The notes below the pieces were generated by a model that saw nothing but the letters and a program-made list of their open reading frames with translations, was not told the origin of the DNA and did not search any database. DNA of 20,729 bases from Kangiellaceae bacterium. Lineage in GTDB: Bacteria; Pseudomonadota; Gammaproteobacteria; Enterobacterales; Kangiellaceae. This document shows positions 1 through 8,082 of this stretch, piece by piece; the first letter of the stretch is position 1; each line of letters starts with the position of its first letter. The stretch spans positions 1-20,729 of the forward strand of contig JASBTO010000234.1 of assembly GCA_030148365.1 (NCBI GenBank), read 5' to 3'. The translations under genes were made by a program, and so were the position numbers.

Positions 1-360
1 GCCTGCAAGAGCGGTAATGAAGAGAAAGCAACAAGGCATCCATTTCGCGCGAGTCATAACTCTCCTCAACAATTTTGAAGGCTCCGACAATGGTACAAGT
101 CTCCACAGGATACCTGCAACCAAAGGTACGTCAGGCATGCCGTCTCGCCTGTCTGCGACGATAAGCTCCCATACTCGTGGCGAGATGAGCGCTCCCCCGA
201 GTCAAAATTTGTCACGAACTGAATTTGCTGTTGAAACCTTGCAGGTACGGGATAATTTACAAACAATCCCAGAGCGGTGGCAGTGGAGACGCCCGTAAAA
301 ATATTCGTGCCTATTGTGAGTACACCTGAGGCGGGCCGGGAGCCTGATTTGATCAACTAC
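1..360. other. No supported gene at left edge
   Basis: I see no recognisable gene here. A plus-strand frame is open from the window edge to 298, so the tail of a gene lying further left cannot be fully excluded. Its translation resembles no family I know and shows no domain-like pattern. A 96-codon minus-strand frame (356-66) is equally featureless. The stretch looks less GC-rich than the genes to the right, which fits intergenic DNA. No tRNA, rRNA or clear promoter was seen. Confidence 0.5.
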
Positions 361-390
361 AAAAAAGCCGCAGAAACTGCGGCATTTTTT
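361..390 (-). terminator. Rho-independent terminator of prc, probably bidirectional
   Basis: A perfect 7-bp GC-rich stem (gccgcag / ctgcggc, 367-373 and 377-383) with an AAA loop is flanked by six A on the left and six T on the right. Read on the minus strand, the hairpin starts about 20 nt after the prc stop codon and runs into a U tract. The symmetry means it could also stop transcription entering from the left on the plus strand. Confidence 0.88.
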
Positions 391-403
391 GCTGGCAAAT
401 AAT

Positions 404-2542
404 TTACTTGTCCTTGACGCCGAACTTTTCCTCATCCTTCATCGCAACACCGGCATGACTTTGCAGCCAGATCATGTCCGCGAGAATATTCGCGGATTCC
501 AGCCGCCCGATATCGGGGGCATCCAGCGTTTCGGTATCTTCGTCCAGCTCGTCGAGCGGCTTGAGGCCCTTGTCGGCCCGGCGCGCATTTTCCCTGGCCA
601 GCTGTCGGGCCTCGTCTTTGGCCCGCTCGGCCTTCCGGGTTTCAAGATTCAGGGAAATTCTTTTGTCTTCAGCGGCCAGGCGATATTCCTCAATATCTTC
701 CAGCAAGTAGCCAAATTCTGAGTTCTCCTGAATTCGCGCTTGATGCATTGACGTCAGTTCCGGCAAATAACGGTTGATTTGATTCAGCCGCGCGTACTGC
801 GTTGGGCGTATTTGATCCCAGGCCATAGCATTGTCGTAACTGCTTTCCCCGTATTCCTCACTGTTCACCGCGGACGGATAATTGATGTCCGGAACCACAC
901 CTTTGTTCTGGGTACTGTCGCCGCTCACCCGGTAGAACTTTTCTGTGGTGAATTTGAGGCTGCCGAAATTGCTCTCCCGGTTACCTTCCAGCCGGTTCAG
1001 ATCATCGATGACCTGGATGGTGCCTTTTCCGAAAGTCGGTTCGCCGATGATGATACCGCGGCCGTAATCCTGAATGGCACCTGCCAGAATTTCCGAGGCA
1101 CTGGCGCTGTTGCTGTTGACCAGAACTGCCAGTGGACCGCTGTAAAATGTTTCCGGGTCCGGATCGGATATTACCCGGACCTTGCCGCGAAAATCCCGGC
1201 CCTGGACTACGGGTCCCTCGTCGAAAAACAGGCCGGTCAGGCGTGCGGCCTCGTCCAGCGCGCCACCACCGTTGTTGCGCAAGTCAAGCACGATGCCGTC
1301 AACGCCATCTTTCTGAAGCTCCTCAATCAGGCGCCGCACGTCGGTAGTCGTACTCTTGTAATCTTCCTGACCGGAATTGCGAGCCTGAAAGTCTATATAA
1401 AACTTTGGCAATTCGATCACGCCAACCTGATAGGTTCGGTCGTTCGTTGTCACTTCCAGGGTTTCAGCTTTGGCGGACTGCTCCTCCAGCTTGACCCTGT
1501 CCCGGACAATCTCCACTATCTTGCTCTTGCCATCAGCGCCTGCGCCCTTGGGAATAATCTCAAGGCGGACCGTGCTGCCGGACTTGCCGCGCACAATATC
1601 CACTACATCATCGAGGCGCCAGCCAATCACGTCCTCTATGGGCCCTTGTCCCTGGCCTACGCCGATAATCTTGTCTTCCTCATGGACTTCACCGGTCATG
1701 TCCGCGGGCCCTTTTTCGACCACTTTGACAATTTTGGTGTAGACATCGTCCGCTTGCAGAACCGCACCAATCCCTTCGAGGGACAGCTTCATGTCGATGT
1801 CGAAATTCTCGGCGCTGCGCGGCGACAAATAACTGGTGTGGGGTTCGATAGCGAGGGCGAAGGCATTCATCATATAACTGAACACGTCTTCGTTTTTGGT
1901 CTGGCTCATGCGGCGCTTGGCCTGGGCATAGCGCTTGCCAAGGGTTTTGCTGACTTCCGGCCATTCCTTACCCGCCAGAACCAGGTTCAGTGCGTCGTTT
2001 TTGACCCGCTTGCGCCAAATCTCGTCAAGTTCGATCCGATCTGCAGCCCAGGCCGCTTCCTGCCGGTCAAACTCATAATCTTCTTCGACGGTGAAATCAA
2101 AAGGTTCATCCAGCAGGCTGCGTGCGTAATCGTAACGCTCCCTCCAGCGATGCTCGAAGACCCGGAACATTTCGAAAGCCGGATCAACGTGACCACTGGC
2201 GACAGCGTCGTCAAGGCTGTTTTTGTACTGCTCGAAATTGTCGATGTCCTTCTGCAGGAAGTAACTGCGATTATTGTCAAACAGCTTGATCATCTGCGCC
2301 AGCATTTCCCGGGACATATCGTTATCCAGGGTCGGCCTCTCGTAGTGATAGCGATTAAGAAGCGCTGCGACCCACTGACTGGCGCGTTTGTGCTGCTTCT
2401 CGGGCGCCAGTTTCAAACTGGCGGGCGGCAGGTCCTTGACCAGCGCCTTGTCCAGCTTCATATCTTCATCGCTCGCCGCAAAAACGCCGGCCCCGAAGGC
2501 CAGGCTGGCTATTACGGCTATCGCTGTTTGTTTCAATATCAT
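404..2542 (-). CDS. prc: Carboxy-terminal (tail-specific) processing protease Prc
   Basis: This is a 712-residue periplasmic serine protease of family S41A. It degrades or trims envelope proteins by their C-terminal tails; in E. coli it processes FtsI and, with NlpI, degrades a murein endopeptidase. Residues 1-23 look like a Sec signal peptide ending in VFA before ASD. An N-terminal helical domain follows, then a PDZ domain (about 253-335), the S41 catalytic core (about 345-545) and a charged helical C-terminal domain. The catalytic Ser481 lies in SASASEI and Lys506 in TFGKGT; Asp492 has the E. coli Prc spacing (Ser+11, Ser+25). Length fits the Prc subfamily, not the shorter CtpA type. The ATG has AGGA 8 nt upstream. 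It appears monocistronic, with its own terminator. A 640-codon antisense frame opposite it is a shadow. Confidence 0.95.
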   Translation of the reverse strand: MILKQTAIAVIASLAFGAGVFAASDEDMKLDKALVKDLPPASLKLAPEKQHKRASQWVAALLNRYHYERPTLDNDMSREMLAQMIKLFDNNRSYFLQKDIDNFEQYKNSLDDAVASGHVDPAFEMFRVFEHRWRERYDYARSLLDEPFDFTVEEDYEFDRQEAAWAADRIELDEIWRKRVKNDALNLVLAGKEWPEVSKTLGKRYAQAKRRMSQTKNEDVFSYMMNAFALAIEPHTSYLSPRSAENFDIDMKLSLEGIGAVLQADDVYTKIVKVVEKGPADMTGEVHEEDKIIGVGQGQGPIEDVIGWRLDDVVDIVRGKSGSTVRLEIIPKGAGADGKSKIVEIVRDRVKLEEQSAKAETLEVTTNDRTYQVGVIELPKFYIDFQARNSGQEDYKSTTTDVRRLIEELQKDGVDGIVLDLRNNGGGALDEAARLTGLFFDEGPVVQGRDFRGKVRVISDPDPETFYSGPLAVLVNSNSASASEILAGAIQDYGRGIIIGEPTFGKGTIQVIDDLNRLEGNRESNFGSLKFTTEKFYRVSGDSTQNKGVVPDINYPSAVNSEEYGESSYDNAMAWDQIRPTQYARLNQINRYLPELTSMHQARIQENSEFGYLLEDIEEYRLAAEDKRISLNLETRKAERAKDEARQLARENARRADKGLKPLDELDEDTETLDAPDIGRLESANILADMIWLQSHAGVAMKDEEKFGVKDK

Positions 2543-2633
2543 GGCAGATGTCCTGCTTGTGTTATTTGCTCTGAATGTTACGGCTCAGAATTCTTGCCGC
2601 GAACCGCACCGGCGCTCGGCAGGTCCCGGCGAA

Positions 2634-2662
2634 TCTATAAGATTGCGGGTTTGAGACACAAA
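2634..2662 (-). promoter_or_regulatory. Possible prc promoter (-10 TATAGA)
   Basis: On the minus strand TATAGA (2639-2634) matches the sigma70 -10 consensus at 5 of 6 positions, about 90 nt upstream of the prc ATG. The -35 region is poor: TTTGTG at 17 bp or TTGTGT at 16 bp. It is the best candidate in the gap but is weak on sequence alone. Confidence 0.35.
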
Positions 2663-2907
2663 AGCAACCCCGGGGTTCCATTCAATTGTGTCGAACTGTG
2701 AGCCGGTTGGAGGCCGGCCTCGGGTACAGGGCCAGTCGGCTGTTGCGGTTTGATAGTTGCCGTCGTATGCCATATTGGCGATGAACCGGCCAAACCCGGG
2801 AAACGCCCCGGGTGGCATAGCGAAAGGGCTTACGGGTTACCAGATTGCCTGCTGAGGTCGCTTCAGGGCTGGTGGTGAAGCCTCATATGGCACACGAGAA
2901 ACGGACT

Positions 2908-2940
2908 CCGGGCGCCACCGAATATTACAGTCGCGCCCGG
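2908..2940 (-). terminator. Candidate hairpin terminator of gcdH
   Basis: CCGGGCGC (2908-2915) and GCGCCCGG (2933-2940) form a perfect 8-bp GC stem around a 17-nt loop. Read on the minus strand it begins 7 nt past the gcdH stop codon. Only a short UUUCU run follows, several bases later, so termination may be inefficient or Rho-assisted. Confidence 0.45.
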
Positions 2941-2947
2941 TTAGGAC

Positions 2948-4141
2948 TTATTTGAAAGCTTGCAGACCGGTCTGGATACGTCCCAGGATGAGAGCGTGTA
3001 TGTCATGGGTACCTTCATAGGTATTCACGGCTTCCAGATTCATGGCATGCCGGATGACATGGAACTCGTCACAGACACCGTTGCCGCCATGCATGTCGCG
3101 CGCCATACGGGCTATGTCGAGGGCCTTGCCACAGGAGTTACGCTTGATCAGGGAAATCATCTCCGGCCGGAAACGGTTCTCGTCCATCAAACGGCCCACC
3201 CGCAACGCGCCCTGCAGGGCAAGGGTGATCTCGGTCTGCATGTCAGCCAGTTTCTTCTGAAACAACTGGGTAGCTGCCAGGGGCCGGTCAAACTGATTCC
3301 GGTCGAGACCGTATTGCCGCGCGGCATGCCCGCAGAATTCGCCAGCGCCCATGGAACCCCAGGCAATGCCGTACCGGGCCCGGTTCAGGCAGCCGAAGGG
3401 CCCTTTCAGGCCGCGTATGTCGGGAAAGCGGTTATCTTCCGGTACGAAGACACCATCCATGACGATTTCGCCGGTCTCGGAGGCCCGCAAGGCAAATTTG
3501 CCATCAATCTTGGGGGCGCTCAGGCCTTCCATACCTTTTTCCAGGATAAATCCCCGGATATCACCGTCATCATCCTTGGCCCAGACCACAAATACATCGG
3601 CGATCGGCGAATTGGTGATCCACATTTTGCTGCCCGACAGCGAGTAGCCGCCATCCACCTTCTTGGCGCGGGTTTTCATGGCACCCGGATCCGAGCCGGC
3701 ATCCGGCTCGGTCAGGCCAAAACAGCCAATCCACTCGCCGGTCGCCAGTTTGGGCAGAAATTTCTCTTTTTGCGCTTCGCTACCGTAGGCATGGATGGGA
3801 TACATGACCAGACTGGACTGAACTGACAGGGCTGATCGGTAACCGCTGTCGACCCGCTCCACTTCCCGGGCAACCAGGCCGTAGGACACATAGCCTGTGC
3901 CGGCACAGCCATAGCCGTCGATCGTTGAGCCCAGCAAGCCGAGCTCGCCCATTTCATTCATGATCTCCCGATCGAATTTTTCATGGCGATTGGCTTCCAG
4001 GATGCGCGGCATCAGCCGGTCCTGGGCGTAAGCACGGGCGGCATCACGGATGATCCGCTCTTCTTCGGTCAGTTGCTCGTCGAGCAGCAGAATATCGTCC
4101 CAATTCGGGGACAAGGCGGAATTATCGGCAGTATTTGACAT
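2948..4141 (-). CDS. gcdH: Glutaryl-CoA dehydrogenase (acyl-CoA dehydrogenase family)
   Basis: This 397-residue cytoplasmic FAD enzyme is predicted to oxidise and decarboxylate glutaryl-CoA to crotonyl-CoA in lysine, tryptophan and glutarate breakdown. It has the three acyl-CoA dehydrogenase domains: an N-terminal helical part (about 1-135), a middle beta domain with [14 protein letters not shown] (about 140-155) and WITN, and a C-terminal helical domain. The catalytic base is Glu376 in [16 protein letters not shown], the hallmark placement for glutaryl-CoA and short-chain dehydrogenases. [14 protein letters not shown] near residue 100 is typical of GcdH and carries its substrate-binding arginine. 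It is separated by 135 bp from the tatD-family gene upstream and probably has its own promoter; a weak TATAAG lies at 4214-4209. The Shine-Dalgarno is modest (TGAGAA). No CoA transferase or LysR-type regulator, often found near gcdH, is in view. Confidence 0.92.
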   Translation of the reverse strand: MSNTADNSALSPNWDDILLLDEQLTEEERIIRDAARAYAQDRLMPRILEANRHEKFDREIMNEMGELGLLGSTIDGYGCAGTGYVSYGLVAREVERVDSGYRSALSVQSSLVMYPIHAYGSEAQKEKFLPKLATGEWIGCFGLTEPDAGSDPGAMKTRAKKVDGGYSLSGSKMWITNSPIADVFVVWAKDDDGDIRGFILEKGMEGLSAPKIDGKFALRASETGEIVMDGVFVPEDNRFPDIRGLKGPFGCLNRARYGIAWGSMGAGEFCGHAARQYGLDRNQFDRPLAATQLFQKKLADMQTEITLALQGALRVGRLMDENRFRPEMISLIKRNSCGKALDIARMARDMHGGNGVCDEFHVIRHAMNLEAVNTYEGTHDIHALILGRIQTGLQAFK

Positions 4142-4233
4142 GTGTTCTCAGGCTTCACAGTGTTGGTGATCAACGAGCGGAATTTACGGCCAGTTGATGA
4201 GGAAGGCGCTTATACTACTGAAAATAACCGGTG

Positions 4234-4266
4234 CGGGCCAGTGCCAGAAGCCGGGGCGGTGGCCCG
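4234..4266 (-). terminator. Weak hairpin after the tatD-family gene
   Basis: CGGGCCA (4234-4240) pairs with TGGCCCG (4260-4266), a 7-bp stem with a 19-nt loop, starting about 10 nt past the tatD-family stop on the minus strand. The only T-rich stretch follows after a 6-nt GC-rich gap (TTATTTTC). It may mark the end of the long fab-to-tatD transcription unit, but it is not a textbook terminator. Confidence 0.3.
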
Positions 4267-4276
4267 TGACTTCCGG

Positions 4277-5062
4277 TCAGGAGACTGCGCGGGGGAAGAG
4301 CCGCCAGAAGTTGTCCGTTGTGTAGGCAGCCAGGTCTTCCAGAGTTTCACCTCTGAGTTTTGCGACGAACTCGGCCACATCCCTGACATAGGCCGGCTGA
4401 TTGCTCTTGCCCCGGTGCGGGACCGGCGCCAGATAGGGAGAATCGGTCTCCACCAGCAAGCGGTCTGCGGGCATCTTGCGGGCCACCTCGCGCAGCGCAT
4501 CGGCATTGCGGAAAGTTACAATGCCGGACAGGGAGATATAGAACCCCAGATCCATGGCTTGCTTGGCCATCTCCCAGGATTCAGTGAAGCAGTGCAGCAC
4601 CCCGCCGCATTCGCTGGCGCCCTCTTCCTGCATGATTTGCAGGGTATCCGGGCGAGCGTCGCGCGTATGGATGATGACCGGCAGATCAGCCCTGCGGGCG
4701 GCCTGAATATGCAAACGGAAACTTTCCTGCTGCTGTTGGTGGGTACCGTGATCCTTGACGTAGTAGTAATCGAGCCCGGTTTCGCCGATGGCGACCACCT
4801 TTTCATGGACAGCAGCTTCGACCAGCCGATCGGCACAGGTCTCGCTTATTTCATCGTACAGCGGGTGAACACCGACCGAGCAACTGACATCGTCATGGGC
4901 TTCAGCGATGGCCCGTACGCCGGCAAAGGATTGCAGATTGATCCCGACGCACAGAAAATGGCCGATGCCCCGTGCCCGGGCCGCATCCAGAACCGCCGGC
5001 AGAGAGCCGTCGCAAGTCTCCGGATCCAGGCGGTCCAGATGACAGTGTGAATCAATCAGCAT
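4277..5062 (-). CDS. ycfH: TatD family metal-dependent hydrolase (YcfH type)
   Basis: This 261-residue cytoplasmic TIM-barrel amidohydrolase belongs to the TatD family, whose members act as metal-dependent 3'-5' exonucleases/DNases. Metal-site residues are visible in order: His6 and His8 (DSHCHL), Glu94 (GETGLDYY), His132 (VIIHTRDA), His157 (VLHCFTES) and Asp207 (ETDSPYL). Length is normal. It starts 3 nt after the pilZ stop, so it is probably translationally coupled to pilZ and is last in the fabF-to-tatD unit. The same neighbour set (tmk, holB, pilZ, tatD) occurs in Pseudomonas, and holB-ycfH in E. coli. Its physiological substrate is not shown by the sequence. Confidence 0.93.
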   Translation of the reverse strand: MLIDSHCHLDRLDPETCDGSLPAVLDAARARGIGHFLCVGINLQSFAGVRAIAEAHDDVSCSVGVHPLYDEISETCADRLVEAAVHEKVVAIGETGLDYYYVKDHGTHQQQQESFRLHIQAARRADLPVIIHTRDARPDTLQIMQEEGASECGGVLHCFTESWEMAKQAMDLGFYISLSGIVTFRNADALREVARKMPADRLLVETDSPYLAPVPHRGKSNQPAYVRDVAEFVAKLRGETLEDLAAYTTDNFWRLFPRAVS

Positions 5063-5065
5063 GAA

Positions 5066-5416
5066 TTACATGGTGTGGGTAGGTTCGTCGGACTCCAGGC
5101 GTCCGGCAAGGTGGGTCTCGATGCGGGCTCGCGCCTGACCGCGATCCTGCGCGCTGAACTGGATTCCGATCCCGGGCTTGCGATTCGCCTGGGCGTTCTG
5201 GGGAGTTACCCAGACGACTTTGCCGGCGACCGGCAGTTTATCAGCATCATCCATCAGACTCAGCAACATGAAGACCTCATCACCCAACTGATATTCTTTC
5301 TTGGTCTGGATAAACAGGCCACCATGTTCGACAAAAGGCATATAGGCCTTGTAGAGCGTTTCCTTCTTGTCGATGGTAATCGTCAGAATGCCCGGATTGG
5401 TTTTTTCAACTTTCAT
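5066..5416 (-). CDS. pilZ: Type IV pilus assembly protein PilZ
   Basis: This 116-residue single-domain protein is the ortholog of P. aeruginosa PilZ, needed for type IV pilus biogenesis through contacts with the PilB ATPase and FimX. It shares landmarks such as YMPF, GGLF, LGDEVFMLL, VAGKVVWVTP, GIGxQF and the C-terminal SDEPTHTM. The c-di-GMP-binding RxxxR and D/NxSxxG motifs of canonical PilZ domains are absent, as in the founding PilZ, so it is predicted not to bind the nucleotide itself. It lies 31 nt after holB and 3 nt before the tatD-family gene. A GGGGG run about 12 nt before the ATG may be the ribosome binding site. No other pilus gene is in the window. Confidence 0.93.
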   Translation of the reverse strand: MKVEKTNPGILTITIDKKETLYKAYMPFVEHGGLFIQTKKEYQLGDEVFMLLSLMDDADKLPVAGKVVWVTPQNAQANRKPGIGIQFSAQDRGQARARIETHLAGRLESDEPTHTM

Positions 5417-5447
5417 CTTGGCTTACATCCCCCTTTTCGAAGCGCCA

Positions 5448-6413
5448 TTATTGCCTATTTCCGGCTGACTTGACAATTTTTGAGGGCCAGGGGATCAGCA
5501 GACTCTCCAGCAGGCTTTGCGGATTGGCATTGGCGCGGCGCTGCAGCAGTCGCCGGGCCTCCAGCAATTGCTCCGACAGGGCAAACAGCCTCGGCAACGG
5601 CACTGCCCCGGCTTCTTCATGCCCTTCTGTCATCTGCCGGCGGATTGTCCGGGAAACCTGCAGGCTGAGCCAGTGCACGACATCTTCCGTCTGCTCTTTC
5701 CAGTCGGCGGCGAGGGCCAGGGGGCTGACGGCGCCGGCTTCGAGGGCCTGCAATTGTGTTTCAAATTCCGCCAGTTGTTGATCCTTGCCCGCTGCCAGCC
5801 AGTCAGCCGCAGCGAGTGGCGCGCCTTCGGTAGCCGTCAGCAAACGCGCCAGACTTTCCGGATCGGCGCCGGTTTCCTGTTGCAGCCAGTCGCGGGCTGT
5901 CTCTAGGGGCGGCGGAGAAAATTTCAGTAACTGGCAACGACTGCGAATGGTCGCCGGTATGCGGGACAATTGGGTTGCCTGCATCAGGATCAGGGTATTG
6001 CTGCCGGGTTCTTCCAGGGTTTTCAGCAAAGCGTTAAAGGCATTGGTGTTCATCGCGTGCAGATCACTGATACTGGCCACCCGCCATCCCGATTGGTGAG
6101 CCGATTCCTGTAGTTCGCTGATCAGGCTTCGGATCTGCTCCACAGAAATCATGGTTTTGTCCGCGGGTACGGCCACCGGATAGTAATCAGGGTGACTGTC
6201 AGCGGCGAGCAGCAGACAACTCTTGCAGGTGCCGCAGGCGCCTTCAGGTTCTGGCGCCCGGCATAGCACCAGCCTGGCCAGCCAATCTGCAAATGCCGCT
6301 TTGCCCAGACCACGCTGTCCCAGCAGGATCAGTGCATGAGGCAATCGACCTTCCCTGAACTGGGCACTGGATTGCAGGGCCGTAGCTTGCAGCCAGGGTG
6401 GCAGCCTGGTCAT
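5448..6413 (-). CDS. holB: DNA polymerase III subunit delta'
   Basis: This 321-residue subunit of the clamp loader helps open the beta clamp and load it on primed DNA. The N-terminal AAA+ domain carries a P-loop-like GQRGLGKA (32-39), a four-cysteine zinc module at Cys51, Cys60, Cys63 and Cys66, the sensor region NAFNALLKTLEEP and an SRC motif (RSRCQLL). The C-terminal collar domain follows from about residue 205. Length is slightly below the E. coli protein. Its ATG overlaps the tmk stop by 4 nt (ATGA), implying translational coupling. Confidence 0.95.
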   Translation of the reverse strand: MTRLPPWLQATALQSSAQFREGRLPHALILLGQRGLGKAAFADWLARLVLCRAPEPEGACGTCKSCLLLAADSHPDYYPVAVPADKTMISVEQIRSLISELQESAHQSGWRVASISDLHAMNTNAFNALLKTLEEPGSNTLILMQATQLSRIPATIRSRCQLLKFSPPPLETARDWLQQETGADPESLARLLTATEGAPLAAADWLAAGKDQQLAEFETQLQALEAGAVSPLALAADWKEQTEDVVHWLSLQVSRTIRRQMTEGHEEAGAVPLPRLFALSEQLLEARRLLQRRANANPQSLLESLLIPWPSKIVKSAGNRQ

Positions 6414-7057
6414 GTCGCCGTCCCGGAGTGAGCGTCCATAAATGCAGTCATGACTTCGGTAATTCTGGCCTGCACCTGCTCCGGCGACCCGCTGGCGTCA
6501 ATGCGGCGCATACGTTCGGGGTATTGGCGGAATCTGCGCTCGTAGGCCTCTCGGACCCGGGTAAAAAATTCCATGCGTTCAGACTCAAAACGATCCGCGG
6601 CACTTCTCGCCCGCGCCCGCTCCAGTCCCTCTTCGACGGGCAGGTCCAGCCACAGGGTCAAGTCCGGTTGAAAGCCTTTGAGACACCAGTTTTCGAGAGC
6701 TTCCAGGCGCTCAAATCCGAGTTGCCGACCGCCACCCTGATAGGCATAGCTGGCATCGGTAAACCGATCCGAGAGCACCCACTGACCGCGTCTGAGCGCC
6801 GGCTTGATCAGGGTTTCAACATGCTGACTGCGGGCCGCGAACATCAACAACAACTCAGTGTCGGAGCACATTTCCTCTTCCCGGTTGGTCAGCAACACGC
6901 GCCGGATTTCCTCGGCCAGGGGCGTACCGCCCGGTTCCCGCGTTTGCACCAGCTCAATATCACGGGATTCCAGAAACTCGCGAACCCGCGCCATATTGGT
7001 TGACTTGCCGACACCTTCGGTGCCTTCAAGTGTGATGAAACAGCCTGCTGGAATCAT
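6410..7057 (-). CDS. tmk: Thymidylate kinase
   Basis: This 215-residue cytoplasmic kinase phosphorylates dTMP to dTDP using ATP, the last committed step to dTTP. It shows the P-loop GTEGVGKS (12-19), TREPGGTPLAEEIR (dTMP-binding loop), DRFTDASYAYQGGGR and the LID segment ARARSAADRFESE with basic residues in the LID. Length is normal. It overlaps mltG upstream and holB downstream by 4 nt each (ATGA junctions). There is no obvious Shine-Dalgarno of its own, so translation probably depends on re-initiation after mltG. Confidence 0.96.
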   Translation of the reverse strand: MIPAGCFITLEGTEGVGKSTNMARVREFLESRDIELVQTREPGGTPLAEEIRRVLLTNREEEMCSDTELLLMFAARSQHVETLIKPALRRGQWVLSDRFTDASYAYQGGGRQLGFERLEALENWCLKGFQPDLTLWLDLPVEEGLERARARSAADRFESERMEFFTRVREAYERRFRQYPERMRRIDASGSPEQVQARITEVMTAFMDAHSGTAT

Positions 7058-8082
7058 TGCTTCGAGGTTTTTCGTTTTAATTGGTATTTGCGCACCGCGC
7101 GATTATGGTCGGCAAGAGTATCGCTGAATTGATGGCTGCCGTCACCCCGGGACACAAAATAGAGACTCGTGCCCTCCCGCGGATGCAGTGCCGCGTCGAT
7201 GGCCTCTCGTCCGGGCATGGCGATCGGCGTCGGCGGCAGACCGAAGCGGGTGTATGTGTTGTAGGCCGTGTCAGCTCGCAAATCCCGGCGCCGCAAGTTG
7301 CCGTCAAAATCGGCACCGAGTCCATAAATGACGGTCGGATCGGTCTGCAGGCGCATGCCCTTCTCGAGCCGCCGCACAAAGACACCGGCAATCTCTGCTC
7401 TTTCCCGGGCCAGCCCGGTTTCCTTTTCGACAATGGAGGCCATGGTGAGGGCCTCGATCGGACGCTTGTAGGGAAGATCCGGTGCGCGGGTTTGCCAGGC
7501 GGCCGCCAGTTGACGCTCCATCTTCTCGAATGCGCGTTCGAGGATATCCAGATCAGTATCTCCGTCGATGAACCGGTAGGTGTCGGGGAAAAAGCGGCCT
7601 TCCGGGTGTAGTCCGGGCCGTCCGAGACGGTCCATGATTTGCTCGTCCGTCATCTCCGTCGTAACCCGCTTGAGATTCGGAGTGTCCGCAAGCACCGCGC
7701 GAAACTGCAAGAAGTTCCAGCCGGGTATGAGCGTGACGGGGTAATGAATTACGTCACCCCGTACCAGTTTCTCAAGGGCGTCCACTGACCTGAGACCCGG
7801 TTCAAGGTGGTATTTGCCGGCGTGTATTCTGGCAAGCTCTGGACGCAGTTTCAGCAACAAGCGAAAATTCCACTTGCTGTCAGTCAACCCCTGCGACAAC
7901 CAGTCGTGACCGACACTGCGGGCAGTGGCCCCTTTGACGACTTCGTATTCAAGACCACCGGCGGGCAAATCCAGGGGCGTCTCGAGGAAAGCCTGATAGC
8001 TGCGATAGAAGACCCCGGCAGCAAGCAGCAGGCCGAGTCCGACGCCCAGCAGAATCATCAACAACCCGTGCCAAAACCTCAC
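7054..8082 (-). CDS. mltG: Endolytic murein transglycosylase MltG
   Basis: This inner-membrane lytic transglycosylase (YceG family) cleaves nascent glycan strands and is proposed to set glycan strand length. A frame exists back to an ATG at 8133, but that start overlaps pabC by 55 nt. I prefer the GTG at 8082: it overlaps the pabC TGA as GTGA, has AAGGA 9 nt upstream, and puts the single membrane helix (about residues 4-26) at the N terminus, as in E. coli. That gives 342 residues. A LysM-like subdomain comes first, then the catalytic YceG domain. The catalytic Glu is in ASIVEKETGLARER (about Glu221), followed by MRLQTDPTVIYG and AYNTYTRFGLPP. The 3' end overlaps tmk by 4 nt. Confidence 0.93.
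   Translation of the reverse strand: MRFWHGLLMILLGVGLGLLLAAGVFYRSYQAFLETPLDLPAGGLEYEVVKGATARSVGHDWLSQGLTDSKWNFRLLLKLRPELARIHAGKYHLEPGLRSVDALEKLVRGDVIHYPVTLIPGWNFLQFRAVLADTPNLKRVTTEMTDEQIMDRLGRPGLHPEGRFFPDTYRFIDGDTDLDILERAFEKMERQLAAAWQTRAPDLPYKRPIEALTMASIVEKETGLARERAEIAGVFVRRLEKGMRLQTDPTVIYGLGADFDGNLRRRDLRADTAYNTYTRFGLPPTPIAMPGREAIDAALHPREGTSLYFVSRGDGSHQFSDTLADHNRAVRKYQLKRKTSKQ

Larger units (their letters stand above)
2543..2947. other. Intergenic gap between gcdH and prc with GC-rich inverted repeats
   Basis: This 405-bp gap holds no convincing gene. A 77-codon minus-strand frame (2818-2585) has no ribosome binding site and no recognisable similarity. The gap contains a candidate prc promoter near 2634-2662, a CCCGGG/CCCGGG inverted repeat with a 6-nt loop (2795-2812), and a longer hairpin just after the gcdH stop. 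Confidence 0.6.

Noticed and set aside
17..298. A 93-codon plus-strand frame, open to the window edge, as a partial gene
   Set aside because: No recognisable domain, low-complexity Ser/Thr/Arg-rich composition and no conserved context. It cannot be excluded as a gene tail but cannot be supported.
779..2701. A 640-codon plus-strand open frame opposite prc
   Set aside because: It is antisense to an unambiguous prc with full catalytic motifs, resembles no protein family, and has no ribosome binding site. Long shadow frames are expected opposite GC-rich, codon-biased genes.
2585..2818. A 77-codon minus-strand frame between gcdH and prc
   Set aside because: No Shine-Dalgarno, no family similarity, and it runs through the candidate prc promoter.
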